From: Komagataella phaffii GS115
Lineage: Eukaryota; Ascomycota; Pichiomycetes; Pichiales; Pichiaceae
Direction: 5' to 3'
Length of the DNA: 64,000 nucleotides
NCBI RefSeq assembly: GCF_000027005.1
Contig: NC_012963.1
Location: forward strand, 1,488,001-1,552,000
Position 1 is the first letter of the stretch, and each line of letters begins with the position of its first letter. The position numbers were made by a program, and so were the translations under genes. Shown piece after piece: positions 18,201 to 26,805 of this stretch. Below the pieces are notes generated by a model. That model worked only from the letters and a program-made list of their open reading frames with translations, ran no database searches and was not told the DNA's origin.

Positions 18201-21200
18201 CCATTTCAGAAGATTCAGTCAATCCCAGGTAATAGCTCCAAGGAAGAACAGAGCTTTCGCTTTTTCTAATTATCTCTGGATGAACATTAGGAAACTGGCG
18301 GAAGGGAGAGCTTGAAAGCCACATTCGTTTGTTGACCATTTTATACAACTCCAAAGAATACTTTGAAACTGTAGCCCACCTCTTCTTTAGAGCTATTTCG
18401 TGAATAGCTCTAAGAATTCTGGAAGCAGACTGGGTGATATAGATCATATCCTGAACTATTGCAAAACCTTCCAGTTTCAAATGAGATATATAACACTGTA
18501 ATAAAATATTGACCTTAGTGAGTGGATTCTCTGCTGTATCCTTCACAGGAATGGGGATGCTTTGTAAAATCCTTTTCAGCTCCAGTTTTTCATCTAATCT
18601 CACAGGAATAAATCTAAATTCAGAAGATTGACTGAATATTCTTAGTAGATCAATATCAGTAGAATATGGTTTTAGAAACTTGTTGAAAAGAGATATGGTA
18701 CTGTGGTCAATATAGAAGTAGGATGAGATTCTCCCTAAGTAATTGGGCCAGACTTTTCCGGATAAAGGGTCAAATGATATCAATCCATTCTTTTGCAGCT
18801 GGGTGAGAGCCGAATGACATATGTCCAATCTCATTTCCAGCAGAGTTTTGTCTTGACTGTATTCAGGGCCCACATGATACAACGCAGGAGATCGAAGCAT
18901 ACGAACAAATAGGTAAGAGTAAGAAAACCACGAAACCGCTTCCTGTCGTGAGGTTACTGTTCCTAAGACGATCTCAGAATTTAAGCAATCATGTATCTTA
19001 CTCATGAGTTGGGATTCAATCGGTAGCTGTTGGTTTAAAATTGCCAAGTAGTATTGAACTTCTTCCTGGACTGTTATTATTATTCCTTCACCAGTCTTAT
19101 CGTAACGAGGCCTGCCGGCTCTTCCAAGCATTTGAAGAATGTCTTGAGGAGCAAGCTGAGACCAAACTCCCTTCTCAGGGGAATAAACAGATGTCCCCTT
19201 AATTATAACAGTATGAGCAGGAAGATTCACACCCCAAGCTAACGTCGCCGTGGAAACTAAAACCTGAACATATCCATCTGCAAATAAATCTTCTACCAAA
19301 GAACGATCTTGCTTGTTCAATCCGGCATGATGAATGCCGATTCCTGAGACAACTAGATTTCTCAGATCTTCACTGCTAAAAGACTTTGATTCTTCCCTGA
19401 GAATTTCTTTTGAGCCGAGATCTGTTTTTTGGAGAAGGTCTAACTTATTGCACGCACTTAAATTTTCCATTAGATATCTTGCCGTTTTAGCTGTGTCTAC
19501 CCTTGAGTGCACAAAAACAATAATTTGGTGATCCCCTTGAAGATTATCTATCACCTTATCAAGGCAAGCCTGGTTCATCGCTTGATATCGCTTCAACGCC
19601 TTTTTTTCTAGAATACCCACAAATTGCTGAGCCAGGGGGCAGGGGCGGTAAGACCCATCAAAGTAGAATAAACCTTTGCTTTCATCAACTCTCAAAAAAG
19701 TGGCGACATCATTAAAGTTGGGCAAAGTGGCGGAAAGACCAACCAATCTTACTGGTTCATTTCCTGATATCTCGTCATTACGAATTGATCTTGAAACTAT
19801 GCTTTCGATTACAGGACCTCTTTCATCATGCAGCAAGTGGATTTCATCAATAATTAGTAGCCGCACTAAACGTACATACGAAATATCTGACATCTTTCTT
19901 GTAATGATATCCCACTTTTCAGGCGTTGTAACCAGAATTTGAGTAGACTTAATTTGATGTTTTGTTAAATTGGAGTCTCCAGTTAACTCGCCAACTTTGA
20001 TTCCAAACGAATCAAATCTTCTCTGAAATTCCCTAACTTGTTCTTGGACTAGAGCTTTTAATGGTGCAATATAAACAATTTTAAACTTGTTCAATGCAAG
20101 CGTTCCAGTGTCTTGATTTCTAAACTTTGATATGGTTCGTAAAATTGTCAATAAAGCAACATTAGTTTTTCCCGAACCAGTAGGAGCACACAGTAATATG
20201 TTCTCATCTTCTTTAAAAGCAATTGGGTAAACTTTTGATTGAATTCTATTCAAAGTTAAGGTCTCAGAGTTTGGAAATGCCTGCTGAGCCCAATTAGGTA
20301 GCTCAGAAATAGAAACAAGTCTTTCATCTGAGCCCATTGTGGGAGGTTCAGGAGCAGGAATATGAAACTCTTCGTAAGATTTTTTCACTCTTTTGAATGA
20401 CCCATTAGGAAGGTTGACTTTATTTGTTGTCATTAAGTGCGAACCCTGATCAAATACCAGTGTCTGAAGATCTATCAGCCTAGGCTCTCTTTGAGTAAAA
20501 TCAGTTGTTAGTTTTTCGGGTAAAGATTCAAGTCTTCTCTTTTTAGAAGCAGGACTGTAAAACTTTTGAGTATATTCATTATACTGGGCAACCAAAAATT
20601 CAAGTTTTCTGTTACTTACCTCATTCAATATCTTTGGCACATCCTCCTCTGATGCATTATTCAGCTGCATGCTATAGTATATGTATGGAGAATTCTGAAC
20701 CATCTCGTGAACAAACTTTAAGTTACTTTGCCCCAAGAGCTGAAGTAATTCTGATACAAAACTCCTTGATGATATATTTTCCTGCATGAAACGCTTCATC
20801 AATCCAATCAATGATTGGGTCATCGTCGTATGCTCGTGTGACTGTGCAGATGGATATAATTTGGCGACTTGATTCCTTAACCAAAACTGGTCAATTTTAT
20901 GAAACTCTGGGATCAAAAGATCGTTGTTTGCTAGATTTCTTTCGGGTTTGATAATTTGGGCTTCAACAAAACCATCTGTGAAGTAAGAACTAGACTCTTT
21001 CAACTGTGTAGCATCACTATCACTCAAATTGTCGTATTGCTGACCGTTCTCATCAGTGGCAATTTTAAGCTCGTTATTATAATTTTCTTTAAAGTTACCA
21101 TCATTATCGTCCAGTTCAATAGCAACACCGCCATTGTTATTGATTTCATTTTCCTCTGTTTCTTTGGAGTAGTCAGTCAACTGCTCACTTAGTTTTGACA

Positions 21201-21723
21201 ATTCATAAAAATCGTCTTTAGATATGGGTCGATCCAAGATTTCTTCGCATCTATTCTTCTTGCCATCTAGATCAGTATGCAAAATTTCAAGCATCAAGTC
21301 AACCCCCGATCTCAGTATGTCTTCTGAAATGTCACTGTCAAAGTACTTCGACGTCCATGTTAAGATTTTCATATAAGACTCTCTAGTCTGTTCTGTTCTT
21401 GGATAGTAAGATAAAGACTCAAAGTCCGTAGTTTGTACCAAACGTCGCCCTTCGTTAACATCCGAAGAAAGGAAAAACGAAGAAGATTCACTCAACTCTA
21501 AGTCTCCTCTTTGAATTTGGGTCCTTTCCTTCTCAGAAATACTTTCTCTTGAAACTTTCGAACCAATATCTCGATACGAGATTCTTCCTTTGATGGTTTC
21601 AGGGACAGAACTTATTTCGTTGTTATGCGATCCAGTTTCATTCAGGAATCTTCGATCCACATGAGTCACCTTATTCGACATTTCCTCGTATTTATATTTC
21701 TTGAAATCATTTTGGTCAGACAT
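15280..21723 (-). CDS. BRR2: U5 snRNP RNA helicase Brr2
   Basis: 2147 residues (S. cerevisiae Brr2 has 2163), single uninterrupted frame. Brr2 unwinds U4/U6 to activate the spliceosome. The N-terminus (YEEMSNKV..VDRRF) matches the Brr2 N-terminal signature rather than the related Slh1. Cassette 1 has Walker A APTGSGKT near residue 513, DEIH near 624 and the QMLGRAGRP motif VI, then a Sec63 unit. Cassette 2 is degenerate: ANKGCGKT near 1363 and DDCH near 1463 instead of DExH, and motif VI reduced to DILEMVGVSS. The known second cassette of Brr2 is likewise a catalytically dead regulatory domain. A second Sec63 unit ends the protein. Divergent from OTU2 over about 130 bases. Confidence 0.96.
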   Translation of the reverse strand: MSDQNDFKKYKYEEMSNKVTHVDRRFLNETGSHNNEISSVPETIKGRISYRDIGSKVSRESISEKERTQIQRGDLELSESSSFFLSSDVNEGRRLVQTTDFESLSYYPRTEQTRESYMKILTWTSKYFDSDISEDILRSGVDLMLEILHTDLDGKKNRCEEILDRPISKDDFYELSKLSEQLTDYSKETEENEINNNGGVAIELDDNDGNFKENYNNELKIATDENGQQYDNLSDSDATQLKESSSYFTDGFVEAQIIKPERNLANNDLLIPEFHKIDQFWLRNQVAKLYPSAQSHEHTTMTQSLIGLMKRFMQENISSRSFVSELLQLLGQSNLKFVHEMVQNSPYIYYSMQLNNASEEDVPKILNEVSNRKLEFLVAQYNEYTQKFYSPASKKRRLESLPEKLTTDFTQREPRLIDLQTLVFDQGSHLMTTNKVNLPNGSFKRVKKSYEEFHIPAPEPPTMGSDERLVSISELPNWAQQAFPNSETLTLNRIQSKVYPIAFKEDENILLCAPTGSGKTNVALLTILRTISKFRNQDTGTLALNKFKIVYIAPLKALVQEQVREFQRRFDSFGIKVGELTGDSNLTKHQIKSTQILVTTPEKWDIITRKMSDISYVRLVRLLIIDEIHLLHDERGPVIESIVSRSIRNDEISGNEPVRLVGLSATLPNFNDVATFLRVDESKGLFYFDGSYRPCPLAQQFVGILEKKALKRYQAMNQACLDKVIDNLQGDHQIIVFVHSRVDTAKTARYLMENLSACNKLDLLQKTDLGSKEILREESKSFSSEDLRNLVVSGIGIHHAGLNKQDRSLVEDLFADGYVQVLVSTATLAWGVNLPAHTVIIKGTSVYSPEKGVWSQLAPQDILQMLGRAGRPRYDKTGEGIIITVQEEVQYYLAILNQQLPIESQLMSKIHDCLNSEIVLGTVTSRQEAVSWFSYSYLFVRMLRSPALYHVGPEYSQDKTLLEMRLDICHSALTQLQKNGLISFDPLSGKVWPNYLGRISSYFYIDHSTISLFNKFLKPYSTDIDLLRIFSQSSEFRFIPVRLDEKLELKRILQSIPIPVKDTAENPLTKVNILLQCYISHLKLEGFAIVQDMIYITQSASRILRAIHEIALKKRWATVSKYSLELYKMVNKRMWLSSSPFRQFPNVHPEIIRKSESSVLPWSYYLGLTESSEMAQAIRSEKLGLATLKLVKQFPKLTMNANFQPITHSLMRIEVVIYPEWEWNVSLHGFAESFLLLVEDCNGERILFCDTIVIKKQYIKEEHIVEFTVPILEPSEPNYFITLVSENWLQCEYKIPLMLTHLKRPKKYRPPTPLEEVPLIPVHNLNLPECRTVFDFEFFNKFQTRVFNSVFETDASALICANKGCGKTVIAELALLRLWCSGNGRAIYVSPCDATIAKIYKIWRRKFKSVAGGKVIKVLTGELNSDLKLLSISDVILATPAHLDQLCRRWKNRSVVQSIELVVADDCHTVGNGYNGFIYEVALSRIRIMAIQLSKPIRIVGLSNPLARADDFGSWLGVEIDHNYNFDSKERIAPLEIEIKSSDIKENHSMILAMLKIGFQAISDKFGSSVVFLPDTELCFEVGQELLTLFRKRNYNGSSQKFQPPVDSKHLAGIRDVRLKHLISQGIGILYQGIAGNDQNTIENLYELGCLKVIICSRDVVSLAPPCDFACVMGTQFYEGREHRYIDYSISDILEMVGVSSLQALIVTNSGKLDYYTKFLSEPLPVESHLSLFLTDAFVNEISCQVVRNRQDCIDWLTYTFFYRRLQLNPSYYGVTDVSSVGLSEYLSELVETTVNELTESQMIEFQEVDDDEIKDVVEIVPLTATMIASYYNVCFSTMQTFILSLSPKTKLKGMLEIVASAAEFDSIPVRKHEEGILNRLYDQVPIKCSTGASIESPRVKALILIQAHFSRTKLTPELHYDQQFVLRKMLNLVYTCVDILSGEGHLNAITAMDLSQMVVQGIWKNESPLKQIPFFDNAALLRRCQEARVETIFDIMSMEDDERDNLLKLSNAQLQKVAEFVNKFPNVDIDYELDITEGTIIVDEEREIIVTLTRDEQPEDLTVISSVYPYTKTENWWLVIGCSHSKELYGIKRTRISKQQEQVKVTFSVPSPGSHEITLWCMCDSYMDADKEVSFELRVEDNQIRI

Positions 21724-21853
21724 ATCAATTATGGTTTCTTCTTCAGGTTGAAAACTGCCTATCTATAAGCGCTTTAACGGACTTGAGAGTTTTCGCTAAG
21801 AACTATTTAAATGAACCTCAAAATTCGTGTAGCACTTCTTGTCTTCAAGTAAA

Positions 21854-22822
21854 ATGACAATGTCAACCGAAGATATCATCGCCAGGCATAGGAAGGAGAA
21901 AAGGGACCAAATTGCACTTATTACAAGGATGAAGAAGCAGAGCACTAAGTCAACCAAAAAGGAAATCATGAAACAATGCTCTCTCTTGGAAGAAGAGCTA
22001 CAGGCAAGACATAAGAAGGAGTTAGGTGAGTGCAAGACTGAAAATTCCGTCGAGAGAAGTAGTGAGCCTACTGACGAAAAATCAAATGGTGGAGAACTTT
22101 TTTCCCCTGAAAAGTTATTATCAATGATGACTTTAAAACAGCAAGGAACTCCAAGTGAGAATCAAGGAAACGCAACTGTTCCAAAGAGAAAACGCAATAG
22201 GCAGAAGGACAGATTAGCTAGAAGGGAAGTTGCCATTAAAGAGATGCAAGCAGCAGCAGCAAAAGAGGCTAACCTCCAAACAAATTTCAAAGAGATAGAA
22301 TTGAACAACATAAGCCAACTGTGCCAAGTTGCTCACCTGGAACCATATGATATCCGACCTGATGGGCATTGCTTGTTTGCATCTATAAAAGATCAGTTGG
22401 AGGTTCGGCACAAAATTGAAAATATAAGTATACAAGATCTTCGGTCTCTGGCTGCGAGTCATATTAAAAATGATCCCGAGACTTATACTCCTTTCCTTTT
22501 TGATGAGAATACTATGAAAATCAGGGACATTGATGACTATGCAAACGAGCTGGAAACCACGGCTTTATGGGGAGGTGATATGGAAATTTTGGCATTGAGC
22601 AAAGAGTTTGATTGTCCAATCAGTGTAATGATTAGTGGAAGACCTATTCATCTTGTCAATGCCGACGGTTCTAAAGAGGAGTTGAAGTTGGTTTATTACC
22701 GTCATGCATATGGCCTAGGTGAGCATTACAACTCTTTAAGAGATAGATCAGAGATAAGGGAGTCTTGTATAGTTGAGCAAGAGGAAAAAGAAGCGGTAGA
22801 CGATGGAAAATCATCTTCTTGA
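21854..22822 (+). CDS. OTU2: OTU-domain deubiquitinase Otu2
   Basis: 322 residues from ATG 21854; a second ATG follows at 21860, and the longer frame begins at TTG. The N-terminal ~140 residues are charged and probably coiled coil (KKEIMKQCSLLEEELQARHKKEL, split by polar linkers), with a basic segment KRKRNRQKDRLARRE. The OTU domain carries the catalytic Asp and Cys in RPDGHCLF (D170, C173) and the late catalytic His in YGLGEHYNSL. Otu2 removes ubiquitin, including from the 40S ribosomal protein eS7, during translation initiation or recycling. A T-rich region follows the stop. Confidence 0.92.
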   Translation: MTMSTEDIIARHRKEKRDQIALITRMKKQSTKSTKKEIMKQCSLLEEELQARHKKELGECKTENSVERSSEPTDEKSNGGELFSPEKLLSMMTLKQQGTPSENQGNATVPKRKRNRQKDRLARREVAIKEMQAAAAKEANLQTNFKEIELNNISQLCQVAHLEPYDIRPDGHCLFASIKDQLEVRHKIENISIQDLRSLAASHIKNDPETYTPFLFDENTMKIRDIDDYANELETTALWGGDMEILALSKEFDCPISVMISGRPIHLVNADGSKEELKLVYYRHAYGLGEHYNSLRDRSEIRESCIVEQEEKEAVDDGKSSS

Positions 22823-22961
22823 GTCGTTTTTCTTTGAGACTTGCAATTATCCTGCCAGTTATTTTTTTTTTATTTTCATTTTTTTCTTTCAAATGTAGAG
22901 GGAAGAAAACTAGAATCCTGAAAACCCTGCTAAAACCATTTTTTAGAGTAAATAGTTATTA

Positions 22962-24152
22962 ATGATTTTACGAAGGCAATATTCTATAAAAAGGGGAAAA
23001 CAACCTCTTCTGGGAAGGGCCTCAAACAATCTCAGCGGTGGAATCGTCGGTCTGGCTAACGTGGGAAAATCTACCTTTTTTCAAGCCATCACAAAGTCGA
23101 AACTTGGGAACCCAGCTAATTATCCCTTCGCAACAATTTCTCCAGAGGAAGCGAGGGTGGAGGTAACATCACCAAAGTTGGATCACCTTCAACACCTTTA
23201 CGGCAGCTTGAAAAAAATTCCTGCTTATTTAAAGGTTGTTGACATCGCTGGACTCGTCCGAGGAGCATCACGAGGAGAGGGTCTTGGAAACCAATTCCTA
23301 GGTGATATTCGTCAAGTTGATGGTCTATTTCAGGTGGTCAGAGGGTTTAGAGACTCGGACGTAACTCATGTCGAGGGAAACGTGGATCCTGTGCGAGACC
23401 TTATGGTTGTAGAAGATGAGCTCTTACTAAAAGATATGGAGTTTGTAGAGTCTGCTTTGGAGCGCACCAAAAAGCAACTCCGTCATCGACACCAGAGAGG
23501 TTTGGCAGAGATCCAACTCCTCGAAGAAGAGTCAGACACATTGAACAAAGCAAGTGCCTGGTTACTCGAAGGCAAACTTCTTAGTAGAATCGACGCTAAT
23601 TGGAATACTTCACAGATGAATATATTGAACAAGCACAACTTGCTAACAGCTAAGCCAAGTGTGTATTTGTTGAACGTTTCAGAAACAGACTATAAAAAAA
23701 GATATAATGATTTTAGCAAGGATGTTGAATACTGGGTTGATGAACACTCACCTGGAAGTAGTGTGGTATTAGTTTCGGCTCAGTACGAGAACTCATTGGC
23801 CCTAGACTCTTCGAGTTATACAACGGAATCATGTATTCCACCTATAGTTGATGAAATGCGAAAATGCTTACACTTGATTAGCTTCTATACCTGTGGAGAT
23901 ATTGAATCTCGTCAATGGACTGTCCGTGAAAATACCCCTGCTCCAGATGCTGCTGGAGTGATTCACACTGATCTTAGCCGAACTTTTATCAACGCTACAG
24001 TGATCAAGTATGATGTTTTGAAGTCTCTCAGCCCACCCTTGAATGAAAAATCACTCCGTTCGAAGGGCTTGCTACACCGAGTTGGAAAAACATACTTGAT
24101 TGAAGATGGTGATATTTTACATTTCAACGCTGCCAAGTGCGGAAAGCGGTGA
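22962..24152 (+). CDS. YLF2: Obg/YchF-type GTPase, Ylf2-like (probably mitochondrial)
   Basis: 396 residues. The P-loop is GLANVGKSTFF near residue 31, with the YchF-type region NYPFATISPEEARV, G3 DIAGLVRGASRGEGLGNQFL, and a C-terminal TGS domain (FINATVIKYDVL, GKTYLIEDGDILHF). This is the Ola1/YchF family. The basic, Arg/Lys-rich start (MILRRQYSIKRGKQPLLGR) looks like a mitochondrial presequence, which points to the Ylf2 paralogue rather than cytosolic Ola1. In the G4 position the family often departs from NKxD; here LLNVSE is seen, as in YchF proteins that prefer ATP. Function in yeast is unclear. Confidence 0.85.
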   Translation: MILRRQYSIKRGKQPLLGRASNNLSGGIVGLANVGKSTFFQAITKSKLGNPANYPFATISPEEARVEVTSPKLDHLQHLYGSLKKIPAYLKVVDIAGLVRGASRGEGLGNQFLGDIRQVDGLFQVVRGFRDSDVTHVEGNVDPVRDLMVVEDELLLKDMEFVESALERTKKQLRHRHQRGLAEIQLLEEESDTLNKASAWLLEGKLLSRIDANWNTSQMNILNKHNLLTAKPSVYLLNVSETDYKKRYNDFSKDVEYWVDEHSPGSSVVLVSAQYENSLALDSSSYTTESCIPPIVDEMRKCLHLISFYTCGDIESRQWTVRENTPAPDAAGVIHTDLSRTFINATVIKYDVLKSLSPPLNEKSLRSKGLLHRVGKTYLIEDGDILHFNAAKCGKR

Positions 24153-24256
24153 AAGTTTATAGATGACAATTCATTTCCGTATATATATATAATAAATGCA
24201 ATGCTTGTGTCTACTGTGCGTCAGCAACCCACTTCGTCTGTGTTCAAGTTACTGAA

Positions 24257-25333
24257 CTAGAATTGTCGCATTTTTTTCTGTTCAGACCGAAAATATTCCG
24301 AATCCGCAGACTGCCTCTTCTTTTCCTCAAGTGCTATGTCATAGTGGTACGGTGAAATGGTGCCTGCAGAGGAGGCAACAGATGAAACCGGAGACGCATA
24401 CGGGGTAAAACTGGATCTAACAGAAACAGGAGAAGATCGAGGTGAAGGAACTAATGTCTGAACCTGGTGATGGCAATGAAGAGCATTGATAGCATAACCC
24501 GGGGAAGCATACTTCACTCGCAAACTTGGTGGCGGGCATGCGACAAGAGCCAGCAAATGATGGGGAAGATCAGCATCTAATCGTGCTACCAGAGGACCAC
24601 CAACCAGTGGCGCTATACCAATAGCATCTACCACTAAAGCAAGAGCAGCAACAGCAATGGCACTCGCAGAGTAATGAAAACAGATTCTCGGATGGAATTG
24701 AGCTAACTCACATAAATAGATAGCACCCATTTTGAGATCGTGCAAATTGTGGGGTGTATTGGAGACTATATCAGGTTGTTCTTGAAGTACAAGATCAAGA
24801 AAAACGTTATGAGTGCTGAACCCAATGTTCCAATCTAAGCTTTTCAAAATATGAGATTCCATCTCCAAGAACAAGGTTTTGGAGTATGTATTCAAACACA
24901 ACCTGGTAAGATCATGAACCGTAGGTACGCGTGTCTTCTTCTCTGAGTACTTTGCTGCTATCCACAGGCACGTCAGTCCCAATAGCTGGTAGTGTTGCTT
25001 TCTGACCACTCGCAGGGATGTGTAGCGATCAAGTAAGTTAACTGTCAAGAAAAATGTGACATAACTGAGCTTGAATTGTAAGAATATGTCGACAAGATGA
25101 TCCAAAAGCATTGGTCTCATCCGTAACCTGATTTCAGGTTGCATAGCGATAGACTGTGGCTGAGGTCTTGTAGTCTGCTCCAGTTTCAAGTGGTGTAGTA
25201 AAATAGTGTGGTGGTAGTCAGCAACAGTATTAGTATGTGCCCGAAGTTCCATCATTTTGAGTTGAGGACATTGCGCTCGCAAAGACGCTTGACGTTGGCG
25301 TAAGCCATGGTAAGCATCAGGTGAAAGCGACAT
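24257..25333 (-). CDS. CLN3: G1-type cyclin, Cln3-like
   Basis: 358 residues. The cyclin box spans about residues 50-200: MRPMLLDHLVDIFLQFKLS, FLTVNLLDRY, and LTCLWIAAKYSEKK, a classical cyclin N-fold with the K/E pair for Cdk binding. LEMESHILKSLDWNIGFSTH then matches G1 cyclins. The tail is rich in Pro, Ser and Thr (LVPSPRSSPVSVRSS; FTPYASPVSSVASSAGT) with several SP sites, a likely PEST/phosphodegron region. Cln3 with Cdk1 triggers Start. The upstream region to the next gene is 1.47 kb, as for regulated cyclins. Assignment to Cln3 rather than another G1 cyclin is inferred. Converges on YLF2. Confidence 0.75.
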   Translation of the reverse strand: MSLSPDAYHGLRQRQASLRAQCPQLKMMELRAHTNTVADYHHTILLHHLKLEQTTRPQPQSIAMQPEIRLRMRPMLLDHLVDIFLQFKLSYVTFFLTVNLLDRYTSLRVVRKQHYQLLGLTCLWIAAKYSEKKTRVPTVHDLTRLCLNTYSKTLFLEMESHILKSLDWNIGFSTHNVFLDLVLQEQPDIVSNTPHNLHDLKMGAIYLCELAQFHPRICFHYSASAIAVAALALVVDAIGIAPLVGGPLVARLDADLPHHLLALVACPPPSLRVKYASPGYAINALHCHHQVQTLVPSPRSSPVSVRSSFTPYASPVSSVASSAGTISPYHYDIALEEKKRQSADSEYFRSEQKKMRQF

Positions 25334-26805
25334 GTAGTTTTAGTATATGAGGAGCAAACAGTGGTGATGGTGAGTAAATATCAATGAGAGTCAGAAAAGG
25401 GATGCGAATAAAAATTGAATGATGCTACTGATTGGTCTTTTGTCTAAATGTCCAAGTTTGAAAAAGTGTTTCAACTCTAAAGGCTAATGAATGTGAAAGG
25501 ATGGACAAAATGGAGCTATACCAGTTCTGGTGGGAGAAACTTTTAAAATTGGAATCACTGGGAATGATGCAAAAGAGCGGCAGTGAAACCTTCTTTATCT
25601 GGTAGTGGTCAAAATACACTCGATTCCGCTCACTACGAAGTGGGCTGTCTTTAAGTATATATAACTAGTCCAAAGCTGGTATGGTATGGATCGAGTTGAT
25701 TGGAGTAGTGCCACTAATTTTCAATCTCTCCTTGAATCTTGATTATAGGGGATAGTGAGTAGCTTTAGAGACCAGATGCACCTTGGTGCATTCGATCACA
25801 TATTTTATTTTCAACAAGATTCCGACTGAACTATACAGACGAGGTTGACAACCTACCAAAAGTCTTTTCTACTTCTCCTATGGCTATCACTCCATATGGC
25901 TCTTGGACTTATCTGACCAGTCGCCTAGTTTAGATATCGTAGATATTAGCTTATGAAAGATCGCAGATCGCAAGTGCCGTGCATTTCCCAAAAGTGTGGT
26001 GCTGCATTTACTTCACCATGGAGTTATAGAATTCAGATGCGACGGGGGGGGGGGGGGGGGGGAAGGGATAATAACATTATTAGGGCTGGCAGTTCCAAAT
26101 TGCTAATCAATCATTTCGTGGTGCACAACTAGTACCATGGAAAAAAAAATGCGATCCGTGATAAAGTCGCCATCTCCTAATTAGTATTTGTCAGTTTCCA
26201 AGACTTTAGGTCAGCTACTCTACTCCCTTCCATAAGGATTGAGGGAGGTTAAGACGAGAAAGTATTGCCTTGTGGCATCACTATGTTGTGATTGATTTTT
26301 TGGCAAGGCACGATGTTGTCTCAAAGATTCATAAGATTCAACTCATCTTTTCCCAGTACTGCGAGAGAAAGGAGATTTAATGCCATGCATATACCACCAG
26401 TACCTCTGTTAATTGGATTTTAATCTTAAAATCTCTCTACTACCTTTCTAGTTTATACCAAAAGTAGCGATCTTACCCTCGAATCACTGTGTAATCTCTC
26501 GCAGCCACAGCAACGATCACCTAACTGTTTCCATGGAGCCTTAATATGTACTCATGAAATTGCAAGCAGGGGACCTAAAATACGAAAATAACACCACGTG
26601 AGTAGTATCTTGTTATGAATAGAGAAGAATAGACGGCAAAGGCTACTATTCGTTTCCACTTTTATATCCCTTCCGAGATCCGTCTGACTATCGTTCAAAT
26701 ACAAGTTTCCTCTCCGAGCCGAATCTAGTTGAAAAAAGTCACACCCAGATAATGTTTTTTATATGAATTTTTTTTTTTTGGACTTGATATTTTTGCTTCA
26801 AGACT
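25334..26805. other. Long divergent intergenic region between the cyclin and JmjC genes
   Basis: About 1.47 kb without a supportable gene. It contains a run of 19 G at 26044-26062, a CACGTG at 26595-26600, and a run of 12 T at 26768-26779 just before the JmjC gene's ATG. Near the cyclin there are several short upstream ORFs without clear meaning. The length suggests a complex promoter and a long cyclin 5' leader; a non-coding RNA cannot be excluded. Confidence 0.55.
26044..26062 (+). repeat. G19 homopolymer
   Basis: Nineteen consecutive G on the plus strand, in the cyclin upstream region. It is the only long G run noticed in the window. It could form G-quadruplex structures and is prone to slippage, so its length may be inexact. 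Confidence 0.85.

Noticed and set aside
25425..25619. 64-codon minus-strand ORF upstream of the cyclin
   Set aside because: It begins with GTG, not ATG, and shows no protein-like pattern; at most part of the 5' leader.
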